Shown: in pieces, positions 45,902 to 59,669 of the stretch
Layout: every line of letters starts with the position of its first letter
How positions within the stretch are numbered: the stretch's first letter is position 1
Assembly: GCA_026225945.1 (NCBI GenBank)
Contig: JAMJFZ010001634.1
Location: 60,489-124,488 of the forward strand
Direction: 5' to 3'
Length of the DNA stretch: 64,000 nucleotides
Source: Cricetomys ansorgei
Taxonomy: Eukaryota > Chordata > Mammalia > Rodentia > Nesomyidae
The notes under the pieces: generated by a model
Told to the model about the DNA's origin: nothing
Seen by the model: only the letters and a program-made list of their open reading frames with translations
Database searches by the model: none
Translations under genes and position numbers: made by a program

Positions 45902-48440
45902 GTAATGAAAATATCCGCAGCTTTGGCTTTTGGAAGCTGTGTTGCTTGTAACATTCCTGTCCACTGTGTACACATAGTCATTGCTTTTGGTGTGCAATTA
46001 GAAAACAGGTTGGAAAACTGATGGTTTTGATTATAGGAGTTCTAAATTCTACCTTCCACTTTCAGGTTTTTCTTATAAATGTTACACATGGTTTCTAAAC
46101 TGGTTCAAAGAAGTGGATTGGGTCATCTTTCATTAATACGTGACTAGTATATTTTTAACTTTCAGCTACACCAGGCACAATAGTGAGGTTCCAGGAAATT
46201 CCAGGGCACAAAAAAGGTGTTTCTGAGATAGAGGGATATCTCAGGAGTTCATGGGATTGTATGGGTCAATATGGCAGATTCCATATCTTGTGCCACATTC
46301 CGTGTGGCAGGAAGCAGCCATTAATGTATTCTTAGGGTTAGGGCTAAGTTTAGGCTTCTTCAACAGTGTCTTGGGTGTGGGCATCAGCAGGGTTGATGCC
46401 TGTAATCTCAAGTGTGTGTGAGGCCCTTCAGAGCCATAGCAGTCCTTTGTGAACACCTCCTTTCTAGAAAGAGCTCTTGCATATAAGGCCTCTATATTTG
46501 CAAGAAATATCAGTAGCTGAAGGGTCAGTAGCATAGCAGTTTAGTGTCCCTTTGAGCAAATTTAGTGAGAGTTGTGAATCTGTTTTTATTTTATTTCTAT
46601 ACATGAAGGTTCATAGGTAGTTGGATGACACTGGTCAACATCACACTTCCTGTCAGATTTTCCTCAGGTCTTTTATTTAAATCTTGACTATAATTTCATG
46701 CGTTTGTTCTTGGCCTTTTCTCTCCATCCCTTTTTTCTTTCACAAACATTAAGTTCATTCTTGATTTTTGTAACTCTGTGGCAAGTTCAGACATCACATT
46801 TTGTCAAGTTATGTACTTTTTCTTCATAATCCTATATAGAGTTTTGAATTCTACAACTTTGCATGTAGCTTTGAAATCAGCTTTCTTGTTATAAACTTTT
46901 CTGAATTGTTTTGTATCGTATTTATGTCACACTGCAAATCAAACATACCCATCATCTTAATATTGATACCTCATATTCCCCAGGACTGTTTCCTTCTTTC
47001 TTTCATTATGTTTTTTCTTCCACCCTTCCTTCCTTCCTTTCTTTTGTCTGAGTTTTCTTCTTGCTGTTAATCTGTGAAAGATTTTGAGTTGATGTGATAA
47101 AAATAATAGACAGATAATGTCTGCTTGGACCTAAGGCCCAGTGTATGAGAAGGATACCATACCTGACATCTGCTTATTGACAGTATAATGAAGAACCAGG
47201 GCTAGATATCCCAGAGATGTAGGATAAAACCAAATAGTACTGGCTTCAAACATAAATCAATAAAATACTCTATATGTTATTCTGCCATAATTATGAACAT
47301 TTTATCGAGTTACCAACAGAGAGGCTTTCTCCAGCCATAGAAGGAAACAGATGCAGAGACCATAGACAGAAATTAAGCAGAGAGAGTCTAAATTGTAGGT
47401 CTGCATCAAATCCCTGTCCTCAGATCTCAGAGAATTCCAAGGAAGTGGAGTCAGAGCGATTGCCAGACTAGATGGAGGATAGCAAGAGATTAAGTCTTCT
47501 AAATCTACTAAGAAAGGAGCCTATGAGCTCACAGAGACTGAAGCTGCAAGCAAAGGGCCTACCTACATGGTTTTGCAACAGGTCCTCTGCGTTTATATTG
47601 TAGCTATTACTAGAGCATTTTTATGGGATTCCTGCCTTCAGGAATGAGTTGGTGTCTGACTTTTGTGGCTATCCTTGGGATTCTTTTCTTCCTGTTGGGT
47701 TTCCAACTTTGATATGATAGTTTCTGCTTCATTTTAGTTTATTATATTTTGTTATATTTTCTTTTTTCTCTTAGAATCCTGTTCCGTTGTAATGAGAGAC
47801 AAAAAGGGAGTGAATCCACAGGAGAGGAGAGGTTGGGAGGTACTGGGAAGAATAGAGTGAGGGGAAATTATGATCAGGGTATATTTTACTAGAAAAGAAT
47901 TTATTTTTAATAAAAGAAAAATGATATGAAAGAAATACTCTTCTTTACTTCTAAGCAGACAAACATCAAATTTCTTGTCAGGTCCTTCTTCTGGGGAAGA
48001 CACATGCTAGGAATGATGGTAAAAAGTCCCAGGATTAAATGTATATGAGTGTAAATTAATGATTTGATAGGTATTATACTTTATAGTATACTCCGTGAAC
48101 TGAGGTCAGCTGATGTTCCAGATGATATCCCAACCCTAACACAGAAAATAAATCAAAATTGTATTAGTGTTTTTCAAAATTAGTGTTTTTGATCTGATTC
48201 TATCTTTGAAGTTGACTTTTCACAGCAGCATGACCTTAAGATGATGAATACCACTGTGCCTTTGACTCCAAAGTGCTGAGGTTTATGGCATGTGCTACCG
48301 TGCTTGGCAACATTCATTTATTTGCAATTGATTATATTGGAACCAGTGGCAGCAGCAGAAATGACTTTAAGAGATCCTATATTGTCTTGATTTTTCAGTA
48401 CTTCTTTTCCTTTATGTTATTCACATTTTTCATCTTCCCA

Positions 48441-48442
<2 letters not shown>

Positions 48443-48481
<39 letters not shown>

Positions 48482-48497
48482 TGTTTGTGTGTGTGTA
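48443..48497 (+). repeat. Long GT microsatellite (R3)
   Basis: About 25 GT units with TT interruptions near the end. Confidence 0.95.
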
Positions 48498-48667
48498 TTG
48501 ACTCTGTAGCACATGGTTTCCTCAAACTCACAACATTCTTCCAGCCTCTGTGTCTTGAATGTTTGTATTAAAGTATGCTCTACAGCACAGCTTGAAAAAT
48601 AACTTTTAAATGCAATCTATCTCTTACTTTTTCTCAAAAATAATTTTTCTCCTTATTCTAATTGTAG

Positions 48668-48850
48668 AAGTGTTTAGCCTGTATGCGCATCTTTGTATGA
48701 CGTTCATACCTGTTAACCAGGGAGGCTAGAAGATTTCAGAACCCTTTAATCTGGAGTTATAGATAGCAGTAGGAGCCATTTGTACTGGAAATGGAACCTG
48801 GGTGTTGTGGAAGGATCTTCAGTGCTCTTAAATGCTGAGGTATTGCCACC
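48668..48850 (-). mobile_element. B3/B4-family SINE (R3)
   Basis: Counterpart of 18585-18770, more diverged. Confidence 0.72.
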
Positions 48851-49254
48851 ACAAATTTTCTGTTATTGTTAAGTATTTCTATCCAAGGAAGCATAGGTCA
48901 ATCAAGGGTCACACACCAATTTATCTTTAAAGAATAGAATTCTCCTTTTTCTGAGGAAAATTGGGCTTAGGCAGGGATGTTTTTATTGATAGTATCCATA
49001 TCCATGGATAGTCGTTTATCCAGCACTGAGTGGTTGTTCCTGCAACCATGTACATTCAACCAAAAAAAAATGGACTCTGCAGGTCAAATTCATACCTTCG
49101 ATCATATTCATTTAACATATGTAACAAGGAATAACATGGAAGGGTAGATTTTGAGAAGGGATGGAGGCAGGACAAGGAAGGGGGACGTGCTGTAATATAT
49201 TTTAATAAAATTGTATAGAAGTACATTTTAAGTTAAAAAGAAGTGCTAGATATT

Positions 49255-49448
49255 TTTCAGCTATTAAGAGCACTAGGTGTTTTATCAGACCGAAGTTCAG
49301 TTCCCAGAAACCATATGGCAGCTAAACATCTGCTGTTACTCCAGACCCAGTCCTTTACTGACTTCTTGTAACCACTAGTGTTATTCAACACAGACATAAG
49401 CCTGCAAACAATCATACAACAAGAATATAAATAAATATTAAAAAATAG
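49255..49448 (+). mobile_element. B3-family SINE (R3)
   Basis: Counterpart of 19140-19335. Confidence 0.78.
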
Positions 49449-51019
49449 AATGGAGTTCTCCACAGTGATGTGACAGGTCTGACATAGATATCTGCCAGGA
49501 GGAGTTAAAACAAATTATTCTGGTTCCGCATGGAATCATCTCTAGCCTTCTTCGCAGAGGTAAAAGCAACCATATTCTGAGGATAAAGTTGCTCAGCGTA
49601 GACTCCCATTTAAAAATGTAGATCACAATGATGAAAGGTGCCTTTTCATAGTATTTGTGGTCCCTATCTTTTATATTTGTAAGAGTTGTAGCATTGACAA
49701 ATCATTCCTTAAGATTATATTTCATGAGTGACATGTAGCATCCATCTACTCCTAAGTAATGTACTTTTAAAGTAATGTTTACTTGATTTTCAGCAATATC
49801 TTCCTGTATGACTTGACCATGCCAGAGTTATTTCTTTCCACCATTTTTATGGTTTATGCATGGCCCTGCAAGACTTTGAGCTAACAATGTCCCCAAATAA
49901 CTATGCTTCACTGTGACCATGTTAACAACTGGATTTTTAAACTAAGCATGCCTATGAAAAGGAAGACTCTACATAAACTTGTCCAAACTATATAAATGAA
50001 ACCCTCATACTGCTTTGTTGAGGAAATTTATTGCTCTGGAAATGATGCTACTGCTTTTGTTAACTGCTGCAGGTAGGAAATCTTTCTCAGATCTTCTGTC
50101 TTGACTGTTCTGATACCTATTCTTGGAAGTCATATTGGTTAGATCTGGGATCGACTAAAACTTAAACAGTTGGGTACAACTGTGATGGATTTTTCTTGAT
50201 TAAATCATTGAAGTGGAAAAACCCTTCTTTTATGTGGACCTTTTATTGTGATTAGATCCATTTTTAGTCTGGACCACACTTCCGGTGGCTTGGTTGACAG
50301 CAGTTGTTGGAGTAGGTAGATCAACATCCATAAGTACTTCTAATACATCTACTTTCTACACAGATAAAGAGAGATTCGTTTTTGTCTCGTTCTGTTCATC
50401 TAGAAAATCTTGAGTAATACTTCTGAGTGTTTTTCACTATTGCAATCGTGAAGATTTGATAGACAACAATAATGGTTCTAAAGGGATTCTTCCCTGATCC
50501 ATTTTTCTCGCTAAGTATTTAACTTCTCGTGGAGTCTATACTTATTATTCCATTGTCAAGAGATTGGCTTGAATTTCAGGATGGAAACTCTTACAGGAAT
50601 GGAGCCAACATCCAGCCTTCTAGTGCAGAAAGGACCCTTCGAGGTGTTTGTGATCTTGTTCCTGCTTTTCTCTCAGGGTTGTCAGAACTCCCCCTACCTA
50701 CTATGTTTAATGTAGCTGCAGTGTGAAGCCATGCAGAGAAGAAAATCTAGTTCACTAAAATCTCTTAATCATAATTATTTTGGGCACCCTGTGGGACAAT
50801 GGCATCACTCCACTGCATGTTGAGTATTGGATTGTGCAAGCTAGCCACATTATGTGCAAGAGGAAGTAGGAAACTTCCTTTTAAATGCAGAAGTACAAGA
50901 AATGTCTACTCCTGGAGGCCAGGGGCAAGTGCTACTGAAAAGCAACTCATTGCAGATCTGGGAAAAGTCTCAACCTAGAGTGGAAATAAGGGCCAGGAAC
51001 CACTGTGTTCCTTCAGCAC

Positions 51020-51330
51020 TGTGTAACCCTAAGGCAGGTAGTCTTGTCAATCAGGCCTCACTAGCTAATCAAGGCTTTGAGTCTGGCCCATAGTCAGAAG
51101 AGGCACAGATCTTTTATGGGCATTGTGCTGCAGCCTGGTCTTTGGAAGGTTTTAATGGTGCCCTGAGTTGTGACCCCTTCTCCTGTGTCTTTTGAGGGGA
51201 ACATGGGTGAGCTCTGAAGTCACAACATGGTCAAAGACTTTCTTCCCTCCCCAGATATGGTGGAGTTGCTGGTAGACCCCTCGGAGCCAGTGTGGTGCAT
51301 CATCCCTCAGACTGGGTGGGATCCTGCAGC
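51020..51330 (+). promoter_or_regulatory. Degraded promoter and exon 1 of M'3
   Basis: This aligns with the M'1 module. The CCAAT core has become CTAAT near 51066, and the ATG at 51227-51229 is followed by GTCAAA instead of GTGAG, which should destroy the donor. An ATGG plus GTGAGC near 51203 remains as an alternative. It lies nearest to the KRAB exon (7.7 kb) but looks non-functional. Confidence 0.5.
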
Positions 51331-54221
51331 CAAATTTTGTGTCCTGTGAGGTCCTATGTGGTCTTTCCACCTGTCTGGATGAAGTTGGTAACGTCTGAGT
51401 AACTTCAAACTTTTAACTCTGTGTACATAGAGCTATGGTAACAATGGATTGTGTCTAGAAATATCCTTGTTGATGTCACCAAGCCTTGGCAAATCTGTTG
51501 AAGGCACGTTCAAAATTCAGAGATGCCTTATTTCTCTAGTGTCTTCTGATACTTCTGTATTTTGAATATTGATATTTAAATGTCTGCTACATTTGGAATA
51601 AGTTTTGTGGAGGTCTTAAACATCATCCCACGTGCTGGGTAGCATTCCACTACTAAACTGTGATGTAGAGGAATAGAACTGATGATACAAAGATGTCTCA
51701 TTGTTTAAGAGATAGTAAGTGACACAAAGTAGAATTTCGCTAAGGGAGAGTTGCCTCTAAATACCCCAAAGATAGTTAGATGCTAACCAGGCCAGATAGT
51801 GATTAGGATGCTAGAATGTAATTGTTTGATCTACAGGACTAACCAGGCATTTGGCTCCAAGCCTTAACAAAAGAGAACCATATTTATAATAGGCTATAAG
51901 GTCTAGGCTCATAACAACCAACAGTCCTTTATCCAACTTCTCAATGGGCATTACTGTGTCACAACCAACATGATGCAGTGTTGTGCAATAAAGTCAAAAT
52001 TTCTTCTTGGAAAAAGCATAGTCTATCCAGAAGTAGAAAACAAGCCCTTGTGATATCCATTTGCAAGGCTTTCCCTGAGGGCCCTATGTATTGAGAAGTA
52101 ACATAGCTCCTTCTCCAACCCAGGAACATGCATGGCTGACACAGTCCCAGCCTAGGTACCACTTTTTGGGAGCTTTACCTAATCCTGATGGATAGAGAAA
52201 AAAAGCACTTTCTCTAAAGCCAGAAATATGCCTTGAAGAGCTGGTAACGGTCTGATGCCAGCACCTTGAGGGAGGGGTTATTTCAGATTCTGAGAGCTTA
52301 ACTCTTCTCAACATATGTGTCTGTAGTTATAAGTCCCAAGTCCACTGTGGTTTGGTCAGTAATGTTCTTGAGATGCCCTGTCTTTCGTTGTGCAGCATTG
52401 TTTGATTAGATTCATCCTAAGTTTGTCCCATTGTGTGGTAGTTTCTACTGATTGACATAAGCTCCCATTTGTTTCCATTTTTCCCCCAGAAGTAGTATAC
52501 AAAGTGCTATTCTTCTTAAGATGCTTGCTTGGCATAAGATATAGCTTTTGAAAGACCTCCTGATCACAGCCTTTATCTTTTCCATTTTCTATGTTTCTTA
52601 TCATCAACAAATTCATTCCTTTTTCCTCAAGTGCAATTTATTTATTCACTTGTTTTTTATAGCAATGATTCCTGTAGCCCAGACATGACTCCTCTATGTA
52701 ATTGAATTACTTTGAAATCTAATCCTGCCTATACCACTGGGTGCTTGGATATTTACAGCAGCTCTTTCCAGTTTGGGCCTTGACTGGTCATCAAAAGGAT
52801 AAAGAGAATTGAGCAGTTAATGAGAGACCTCTCTTCCAAGCTCTCTGGCTTTCATGGAAGACTTACAACTGAAGAACGACCTGTGTATGAACTGAGTTCC
52901 CTGACCGTCTTTGAAGCTGGTATACTCAAATCACAGAAAAGGAGGGGCAGGGAGGAAGGTGAGAGCTTTCCTGTTTTGGCAATGATTGAAATGACCAACT
53001 AGTAGTTAATAATCAATTTCTGTTAATCAGAAATGTTCTCACTGGCTGTTTTTTGGGTTTCACACACCAAAGCAATAAACAATCTGGATAAAGTATTGAA
53101 CTTATCATGAAACCAACTTACTGTTTTAAGACTAGTTCAACCCAATGGAAAATCAGATGAACTTGTGTGTCTATGCCTCACAAGATTATTATTTTTCCTG
53201 GGTAAAAATGTGGAACCAAAAAAAAGAGTTGTGAGCAATACTTGGTGTGCTCTAATATAGATCTCTCGTCCCTGCAAGGAACCCAAAGGCCATAAAGCTT
53301 GATACAACTTTTATAATAATTTTCTGAGAATATAACTATATCATTTACACTTTTTCTTTCCAGCCTTGTGTTTGGACCACCTCACTATCTATTTTATGGC
53401 CTGAGGCAAAGGGATGGCTTTCTTGGGCATTTATTGTGGAATAGTTTGTAAAAACAGAGGACCCTACACCTGCAAGCAAACAAGAAGTACATGTGGAGAT
53501 TGGAAGAATTAATACTAAAATATAAATTTCTTAGAATTTTGCCCTGATTACCCCTAAAGTAGAAGGGAGAGCTGGGGTCTCCGCTCATGCAGTACTAGAA
53601 CGGCAACATTCCTGAGGTTCATCTGGGTGGCCATAGGTAATGAGAGACTCTGAGCAGACCTGGCAACCCGGAGAACATGTAAAAGGTAATTTGTGGGTTC
53701 TTTCTAGGATTCTCCTCTATTTTTGCTATAGGGAAAAATGAGGTATGCCAGAAGGCATGTCATGGTGAATGCTGGGGCCATGGTCCCCTGACCAGGAGGA
53801 GCAGGTCCAAGGAATGTCAGTGCTCTTAACCCTGTAATGGACTATGAACTACACTGCAATTTTTTTGGTCAGTGTGGTGAAATGGGCACTTGCCTTTGAT
53901 TTTGAACCTCTCTGAGTGTAGAATCCCAGGTAAGTGAATGCTCAGAACCTTTGGCTGTGGGAAGCTGTAGTGCTTGTAAAATCATGGCCTAGTGTGTATG
54001 CACAGGATTTGCTTTGGGTGTGCAGTTAGAAGACATGCTGGAAAACTGAAGGTTTTGGTGCTAGACGTTCTGAATGCTGCATTCCACTTTCAGGTTTGTG
54101 TTATTAATCACAGAAAAAGTTTAGGAAAAGATACAAAAGAGGTGATGGTGGTCATCATTCAGCAGTACTTGATTAGAAACCATTCTGATGTGTGTGTGTT
54201 TTTCAAGATGTGTTTTCTCTA

Positions 54222-54338
54222 TCATAACTCTGGTTGTCCTAGAACTCATTCTGTAGTCCAAGGTGGCCTTGAACTCACAGAGATTTGCCTGCCTCTGCCT
54301 TCCAAATGCTGGAATGAGATGTGTGCACCCCACTGCCT
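54222..54338 (-). mobile_element. B1-type SINE in M'3
   Basis: Counterpart of 25590-25722. Confidence 0.82.
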
Positions 54339-55244
54339 AGTTGATTAGAATCCTTTTAACCTTCTGCTCCACTTGCCCCAATTGAGTGTTTCGGAGAAAT
54401 TCAATTCCAGGGCATGACAGGCATTTCTGAGCTGGAGAGACTTCTTGGGTGTGCATGAATTAGAATGGGTGGATAGTTTAGGTTCCCTATATCATGGCAG
54501 GAAACATAAATTCAATTATTCCTCAACATTATTTTGAGTTTTGACATCAATGAAGATGGGTTTTCCAGAAACCATAAGAAGTATGAGGGGCTGCAGGGCA
54601 ATAGAAGACCTGACTTTTTTCTTCCCAGAGATATCTCCAGAACATGAGGTCTCTCTTTGTAAAATAAAGTATTAACTCGAGGAACCGTAACATAACAGCT
54701 TTGTTGTCAAGATAATTTTTCTAGTTGTGTAGTCTGTGTTTATTTAGATTCTTTATGAGTAGACTCATATCTCATTTGCTCACATTGGTCAAGATCACAC
54801 TTTTCTGGCAGAGTTACCTTAGGTCTTTTGTTTAAAACTTGACTGCATTTTTTCTGTACTTTGCTCTTGGAGTTTTCTTTTTATTCACTTTTTTCTGACA
54901 CATATTGTATAAATTTGATTGTTATAGATCTGGGGTAATTTCAGAAGTCACATTGTGTCAATATGTACTTTTTATTCATAATCCTATTGAGAATTCTGAA
55001 TCTTTCCAGTTTGTATGTAGCTTTGGAATAACCTTTCCTTTCATAAATGTTGGGAATTTTCATTGGGATGTTTTATTCATGTTGCAAATTAAACATACCC
55101 AACATATTAATATTCATGTATCATGTTCCCAGAGATTATTTGAGCTTTTTGTTTTCTTGCTGGTATTTTGTGAAAAGCTTTGAGTTCATTGGATGAAAAA
55201 TGACACGGGTTTGGACAGGTCCTTAGCATAATTTTTTTTGGAGA

Positions 55245-55400
55245 TGACCTGGGTTCAGATACTCTCACCAATGTGCAGATGTTCATAGCCAACTTCTACC
55301 CCAGACTCAGAGGATCTGACACCTCCTTTTGTGGTGTGTCACCTGTACACATACGGAAGACATTCTCTAACGTCCACAAACATGCACATAAAAATGGCAA
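55245..55400 (+). mobile_element. B3/B2-family SINE
   Basis: A block with GGGTTCAGATACTCTCACC, ATGTTCATAGCCAACTT and a 3' part ending in CATGCACATAAAAATGGC, typical of rodent tRNA-derived SINEs. Confidence 0.65.
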
Positions 55401-57639
55401 TAATCTTTTATCCCAAAATCCTTATGATTTATAAAGCAATTAGAGCAAAATAAGTTGCCTTAGATGCATAATACAAATCATATAATACAAAACCTTGTTA
55501 TCCTGCATTTGGTTTTAAAAAAAATTTCATTTGTTCACTGTGATGCACAATTTCAGCCAATCACAGGGAAAAATAGTTTCTAAATGACTTCAGCAGATTT
55601 CTTTTTCATTTCCAAAAGAGAGTGAAATACATTTAGTATTCAAAAGTATTTACTACAATGCTGACACATCAGAATGCTCCAAAAAATCTCTCCAATATTG
55701 GGGGAACAGCCCTCCTTTCAAAGCCATTTTCTGTAATTGGAAAAGGAGAGGACAGAAGTGCACAGGGTGAGTCTTGTCCAGTGATTTCTTTGGTATTGCA
55801 TTTTAATAGATCTTTTGGCTCTTATTTATGTAATCCTGTTATAGCTTTAGATGTATGTTCATGTTTCCTTTTATGAGTGTTGTCATGTTGGTTTCAGTGA
55901 CCTTCTGTGGAGAAACAGTTTTGGATTTTTTCTGCTTGATCTTAGAGGCTTCTTCTCATGTCTTGTGGTTTCTGTTTTCTAGTGCTTGCTATTAGTTTTG
56001 TTTGTGGTTTTGTTACTTGAGTGATGTGATTAATATGTTTGATTTGGAAATTAAAAAATTCTGTGTCCTATTTAACTTCAGCTAACAACCTGCCGTTGCC
56101 TGGAGTCATCTGAGGGAGTATCAGTTGAGGGTGTTCCCAGATAATGGCAGTTTTCTTCATCTGTAAACGATTGTTTTGATTGTTGCTTAATGTGGCAAAA
56201 CTCTTCAGTGAACAGGGCAGTACCCCTAGTCAGTTGGACTGGCTTGGAGAAGAGAACTACCTGAGCACAATGCTGTGACCAAGCAAGAAACACAGCAAGC
56301 AGTGTTTCCCCGTAGATTTTGCCTTCATTTGCTAACTTGAGTTTCTTGCTAAGCTCCCTCCATGATGGAATGTGCCCTGGTAGTATCAGTTCATTACCTA
56401 CATTGCTTCTGTTGGTTAGATTAAATCATTGTAACAAAGGAGCAAGTTAGGACAAGAATGATACCCCAAAAATGATTTTGATGTTGTGAAGAATGTGGGA
56501 ATTTTTCTTTTGGAGGAAAGTAGTTGATAATCAGGATGTAGATGACAAAACCTATAATTTTACATTGACCATAATGGTCCGTTTTTGCAAGACCTTGAAT
56601 ACGGGAGTTTTGAGAGTAAAGGAAGTAGTGAAGTTCAAGGTCATAAGATGGCAGTAGGAAATATACTACATGGAACAATCAAGCTGGAATTTATTTGTGT
56701 GATAATTTTGCCAAAATTTTTCTTTCTCTGCCTATGTTCTGAGGTATTGAGTATGGCAGAAGTAAAAAAAAAGGGATTTGGAAATAATGGATCTGTTGAA
56801 TGTTATTAACTAATAACTCATTCAACTTTACACTAAAAAAGAGCAACAAGTGGGACAAAATAAAAAGAATTGTGGTTTACAGGAAATAAGATATGATAGC
56901 TATGAGAAATCTGCCATGGAGAATTGAATATAGGGACTGAAACTATCCAATGAGAGACATGTAGAAGAAGTAGGGGTTTACACCCATTTACATCTTTCTG
57001 AGACTGATGTTTACCTTGTTTCAGTCATTCCTCTCCACGTCCCTATTCCTCTGATTTGGAATGGGAGTACATATAATGTTATATGTTGTAAAGCGATGAT
57101 TTTTCTCTGAATTTTACAAGATCTCACAGTCAAGGGATTATCTTGAGTTTCAGAAGAGATTTGGACATTTGAAGACTGTTGGGGCTGTTACAGAATATGT
57201 AGATATTTGAAGTTAGAATAAATGCATTTTCATCATGGGATCATCATAACCCTATACTGACCTGGTTCAGAATGTATTCAAGTGAATTAAAAACCTCCCA
57301 GAGAGGATGATGTATTTGAACACTTCTCTCTCTCTCTGTTGATTTTTTTGGCAGTAACTTATGGATCCTGTATTGGGAGGAGCCTGTCTGGATGAAGTCC
57401 TTCACTGATTGTGGAATTGGACTGTCTATACTCTCACCCGATATTGTCTTATTGTACCTACTTTTCGTGATCGAAACTGACCAGCCGGCTTCCTTCTCAT
57501 GTTGACAGGCCTACAATACCACTATCAGACTCTATCCTTAAATAACTTAAGATACAGTAGAAGCAATTGATTTTCAATGATAAGGTATTTTGCTAATCTG
57601 ATTTTTTCATTTTTTTCATATTTTTGTTTTTGCTCTTCA

Positions 57640-57770
57640 GAACAGGGTTCCTCTGTTTAGCCCTGGCTGTCTTGAAAGTACTGGGTCAACATGGCTGCCC
57701 TCAATCTCCAAAACCTACCTCTCTGTACCTCTCAAGTCCTGAGATTAAAGATGAACACCAATAAGCTCAC
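57640..57770 (-). mobile_element. Old B1-type SINE
   Basis: The complement shows a diverged B1 body ending near TTTAGCCCTGGCTGTCTTG (plus strand). Confidence 0.65.
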
Positions 57771-58074
57771 TATTCTTATTTTTATATTATTGGCCAATGG
57801 TCCTGAAATATAGTTTTTTCTACATGTCGGTGTACAAATGTGTAAACAGCCTATGGTGTTTTCCTGAGCTTCACTCCCATCTTGTCTCTTGAACTTAAGC
57901 AGGGGTATCATGTTTTTCTCCCAGGATGGCATATTTTCTTGACATTATATTAACTGAGCCTTCTAGAAAAGAGAATTAAACTTGTATGACATTCTTCCTC
58001 CCTTTTGAATATTTTTGAATTTTTTTGAATATGAGTTTTGCCTGGATGCATGGATGAGCATCAGTGATTTGTGT

Positions 58075-58205
58075 CTGAGGCTCACAGATAGCCTCAGAAC
58101 ACTGTATTTGGTCTTATAGAGAGTTGTGAGCACTCGCGTGAGTCCTGGCAATTGAACCCAACTTCTCAGCAAAATAAACAAGTTCTCTTAACTGCTGAGC
58201 CATCT
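58075..58205 (-). mobile_element. B3/B4-family SINE fragment
   Basis: On the complement, a CTCAGCAGTTAAGAGAACTT box and a following GGGTTCAATTGCCAGGAC are visible. Confidence 0.7.
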
Positions 58206-58409
58206 GGTGTTTTTGTATGATCAGCATTTGCATTCCGAATGTTTTCATTTGTAGGTCCTTAACCTCTTTGATGTGCATTAATTTTTTAGGAAGATCTTAT
58301 TAATCTTACAGTTGAAAGTGTGACATGTCAGGTTTTTGGGAGATTAATACATAAGCCAAGTGAATGTATATCTCTTTGTAGGAACTCCAGTGGGGTTTTA
58401 TCTGTCTGG

Positions 58410-58565
58410 TTTGGTTTGTTTTGTTTTTGTTTGATTTGGGACAGTGTCTTACTATGTGGCTCAGGCTTAATGAAACTCACTGCATCCCACAGTGTGATCT
58501 CATGTTCAATGATTCACCTGCTTCTACCTCCAGATGCAGGCATTAAAATCATGAGCTAACACCTC
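58410..58565 (-). mobile_element. Old B1-like SINE
   Basis: A TTTG-rich tail at left and a diverged B1 body on the complement, running up to CTGGAGGTGTTAGCTC. Confidence 0.55.
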
Positions 58566-58899
58566 CAGCTTGCTTATCCCTTTTTTAACGTCAGGAATTG
58601 TTCCTATCATTTCTCAGATTTGTATTGAGTACTTTGTAGTCTGTTTCCTTTTCTCTTTCTACATATCTGTTATTACATATTTCTCTTGCAGTGGTGTATC
58701 TTATTCAGTGGGCTCAAAGATGAAAGGGTGGAATCTCTTTTTCATTTTCCTTCTAAAGTACTTGATTACACTAGAAATCCTGTGTCATAGAAAAAGAGTG
58801 TGAAGGATGCAGAATTCTGTGAATATAGTATAAATGAAGCATACATTTAAATTGCCCTGAGTATCACTTTCTTTTGTGTGCATGTATGGAATATTTTAG

Positions 58900-59112
<213 letters not shown>

Positions 59113-59227
59113 TAAGTAGGATGTTTTAAATAAAGCAGGTAAGGACTCTAAAGCTCACCAGGGATTGTAACTTATTTTTGCTTAATTTCCAATAATATGT
59201 CATATATTTTCTGATACAATATTGTAG

Positions 59228-59288
59228 GCTATACATGGGAAGATCAGAATATTGAAGAACATTGCCAAAGTTCTCGAAGACCTGAAAG
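59228..59288 (+). CDS. Second KRAB-region exon (61 bp)
   Basis: A TTGTAG acceptor and a GTAATT donor bound a 61-bp exon, the usual size in this family. Joined to the previous exon it reads GYTWEDQNIEEHCQSSRRPE, a linker shared by many mouse KRAB-ZFPs. The exon leaves two bases (AG) for the next codon. It has no classical B-box core. Confidence 0.82.
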
Positions 59289-59669
59289 GTAATTTTTCTG
59301 TGAAAGTTAATACAAATGTACGTCTCAATAAATTTTGATGTACTCTAGAAGTTTTAACAAAAAGCAACAGTGTATAGAAACAGACCTTTATTTATATTAT
59401 TGATTAGTAAATTTTCCCCACACCATGTACCTCAATATCAGGTAGCTGATACGTATTTGCCAGGGATTCCTTTAAGAAACAAGAAAACAAACAATGCCTT
59501 AACAGATATCAGCATTTAAAAAATGTCCCTATAAGAGCAGTGCTCTGGAAGTGTCATTTCATTTTTTTAATACCATTTGGTATTGAACAAAATATCTACG
59601 ATGATTAAGTGATCAGCATATGTACAAACCTCATAGTTAGCAAATAGTTCACAGTAAAGCTAGTGTTAA

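Larger units (their letters stand above)
42026..47100 (+). repeat. M3 segment of unit 3
   Basis: Complete single-copy M segment with promoter/exon 1, two minus-strand B1 SINEs, a Cys-rich coding-like stretch and a short TTAGGG-like tract. It serves as the best outgroup within the window for judging the inverted arms. Confidence 0.82.
47101..50490 (+). repeat. R3 segment of unit 3
   Basis: Counterpart of R1 and R2, more diverged, with a long GT tract at 48443-48497 and mirrored SINEs. No gene is seen. Confidence 0.8.
50491..55240 (+). repeat. M'3 segment of unit 3
   Basis: Diverged M' copy with a degraded exon 1. At about 52610 the counterpart of ~22730 joins that of ~23885, a loss of about 1.15 kb. 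At 54650, where units 1 and 2 break into an inverted stub, this copy instead continues into sequence homologous to the end of M (16640-17080) and fades out near 55240. It therefore shows what the ancestral M' end looked like. Confidence 0.78.
55241..58899 (+). other. Mostly single-copy stretch, presumed first intron of the KRAB-ZFP locus
   Basis: After the last duplicated segment fades near 55240, no match to the other units is visible. The stretch holds SINE fragments at 55245-55400, 57640-57770, 58075-58205 and 58410-58565, plus AT-rich sequence. No promoter with the family's CCAAT-leader-ATG-GTGAG layout was found, so the first exon for the KRAB exon must lie further upstream. Confidence 0.6.

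Noticed and set aside
56078..56350. Possible small gene or processed transcript on the minus strand
   Set aside because: A 71-codon frame in presumed intronic sequence with no domain or splice context; it may be an old rodent interspersed repeat that I could not name.
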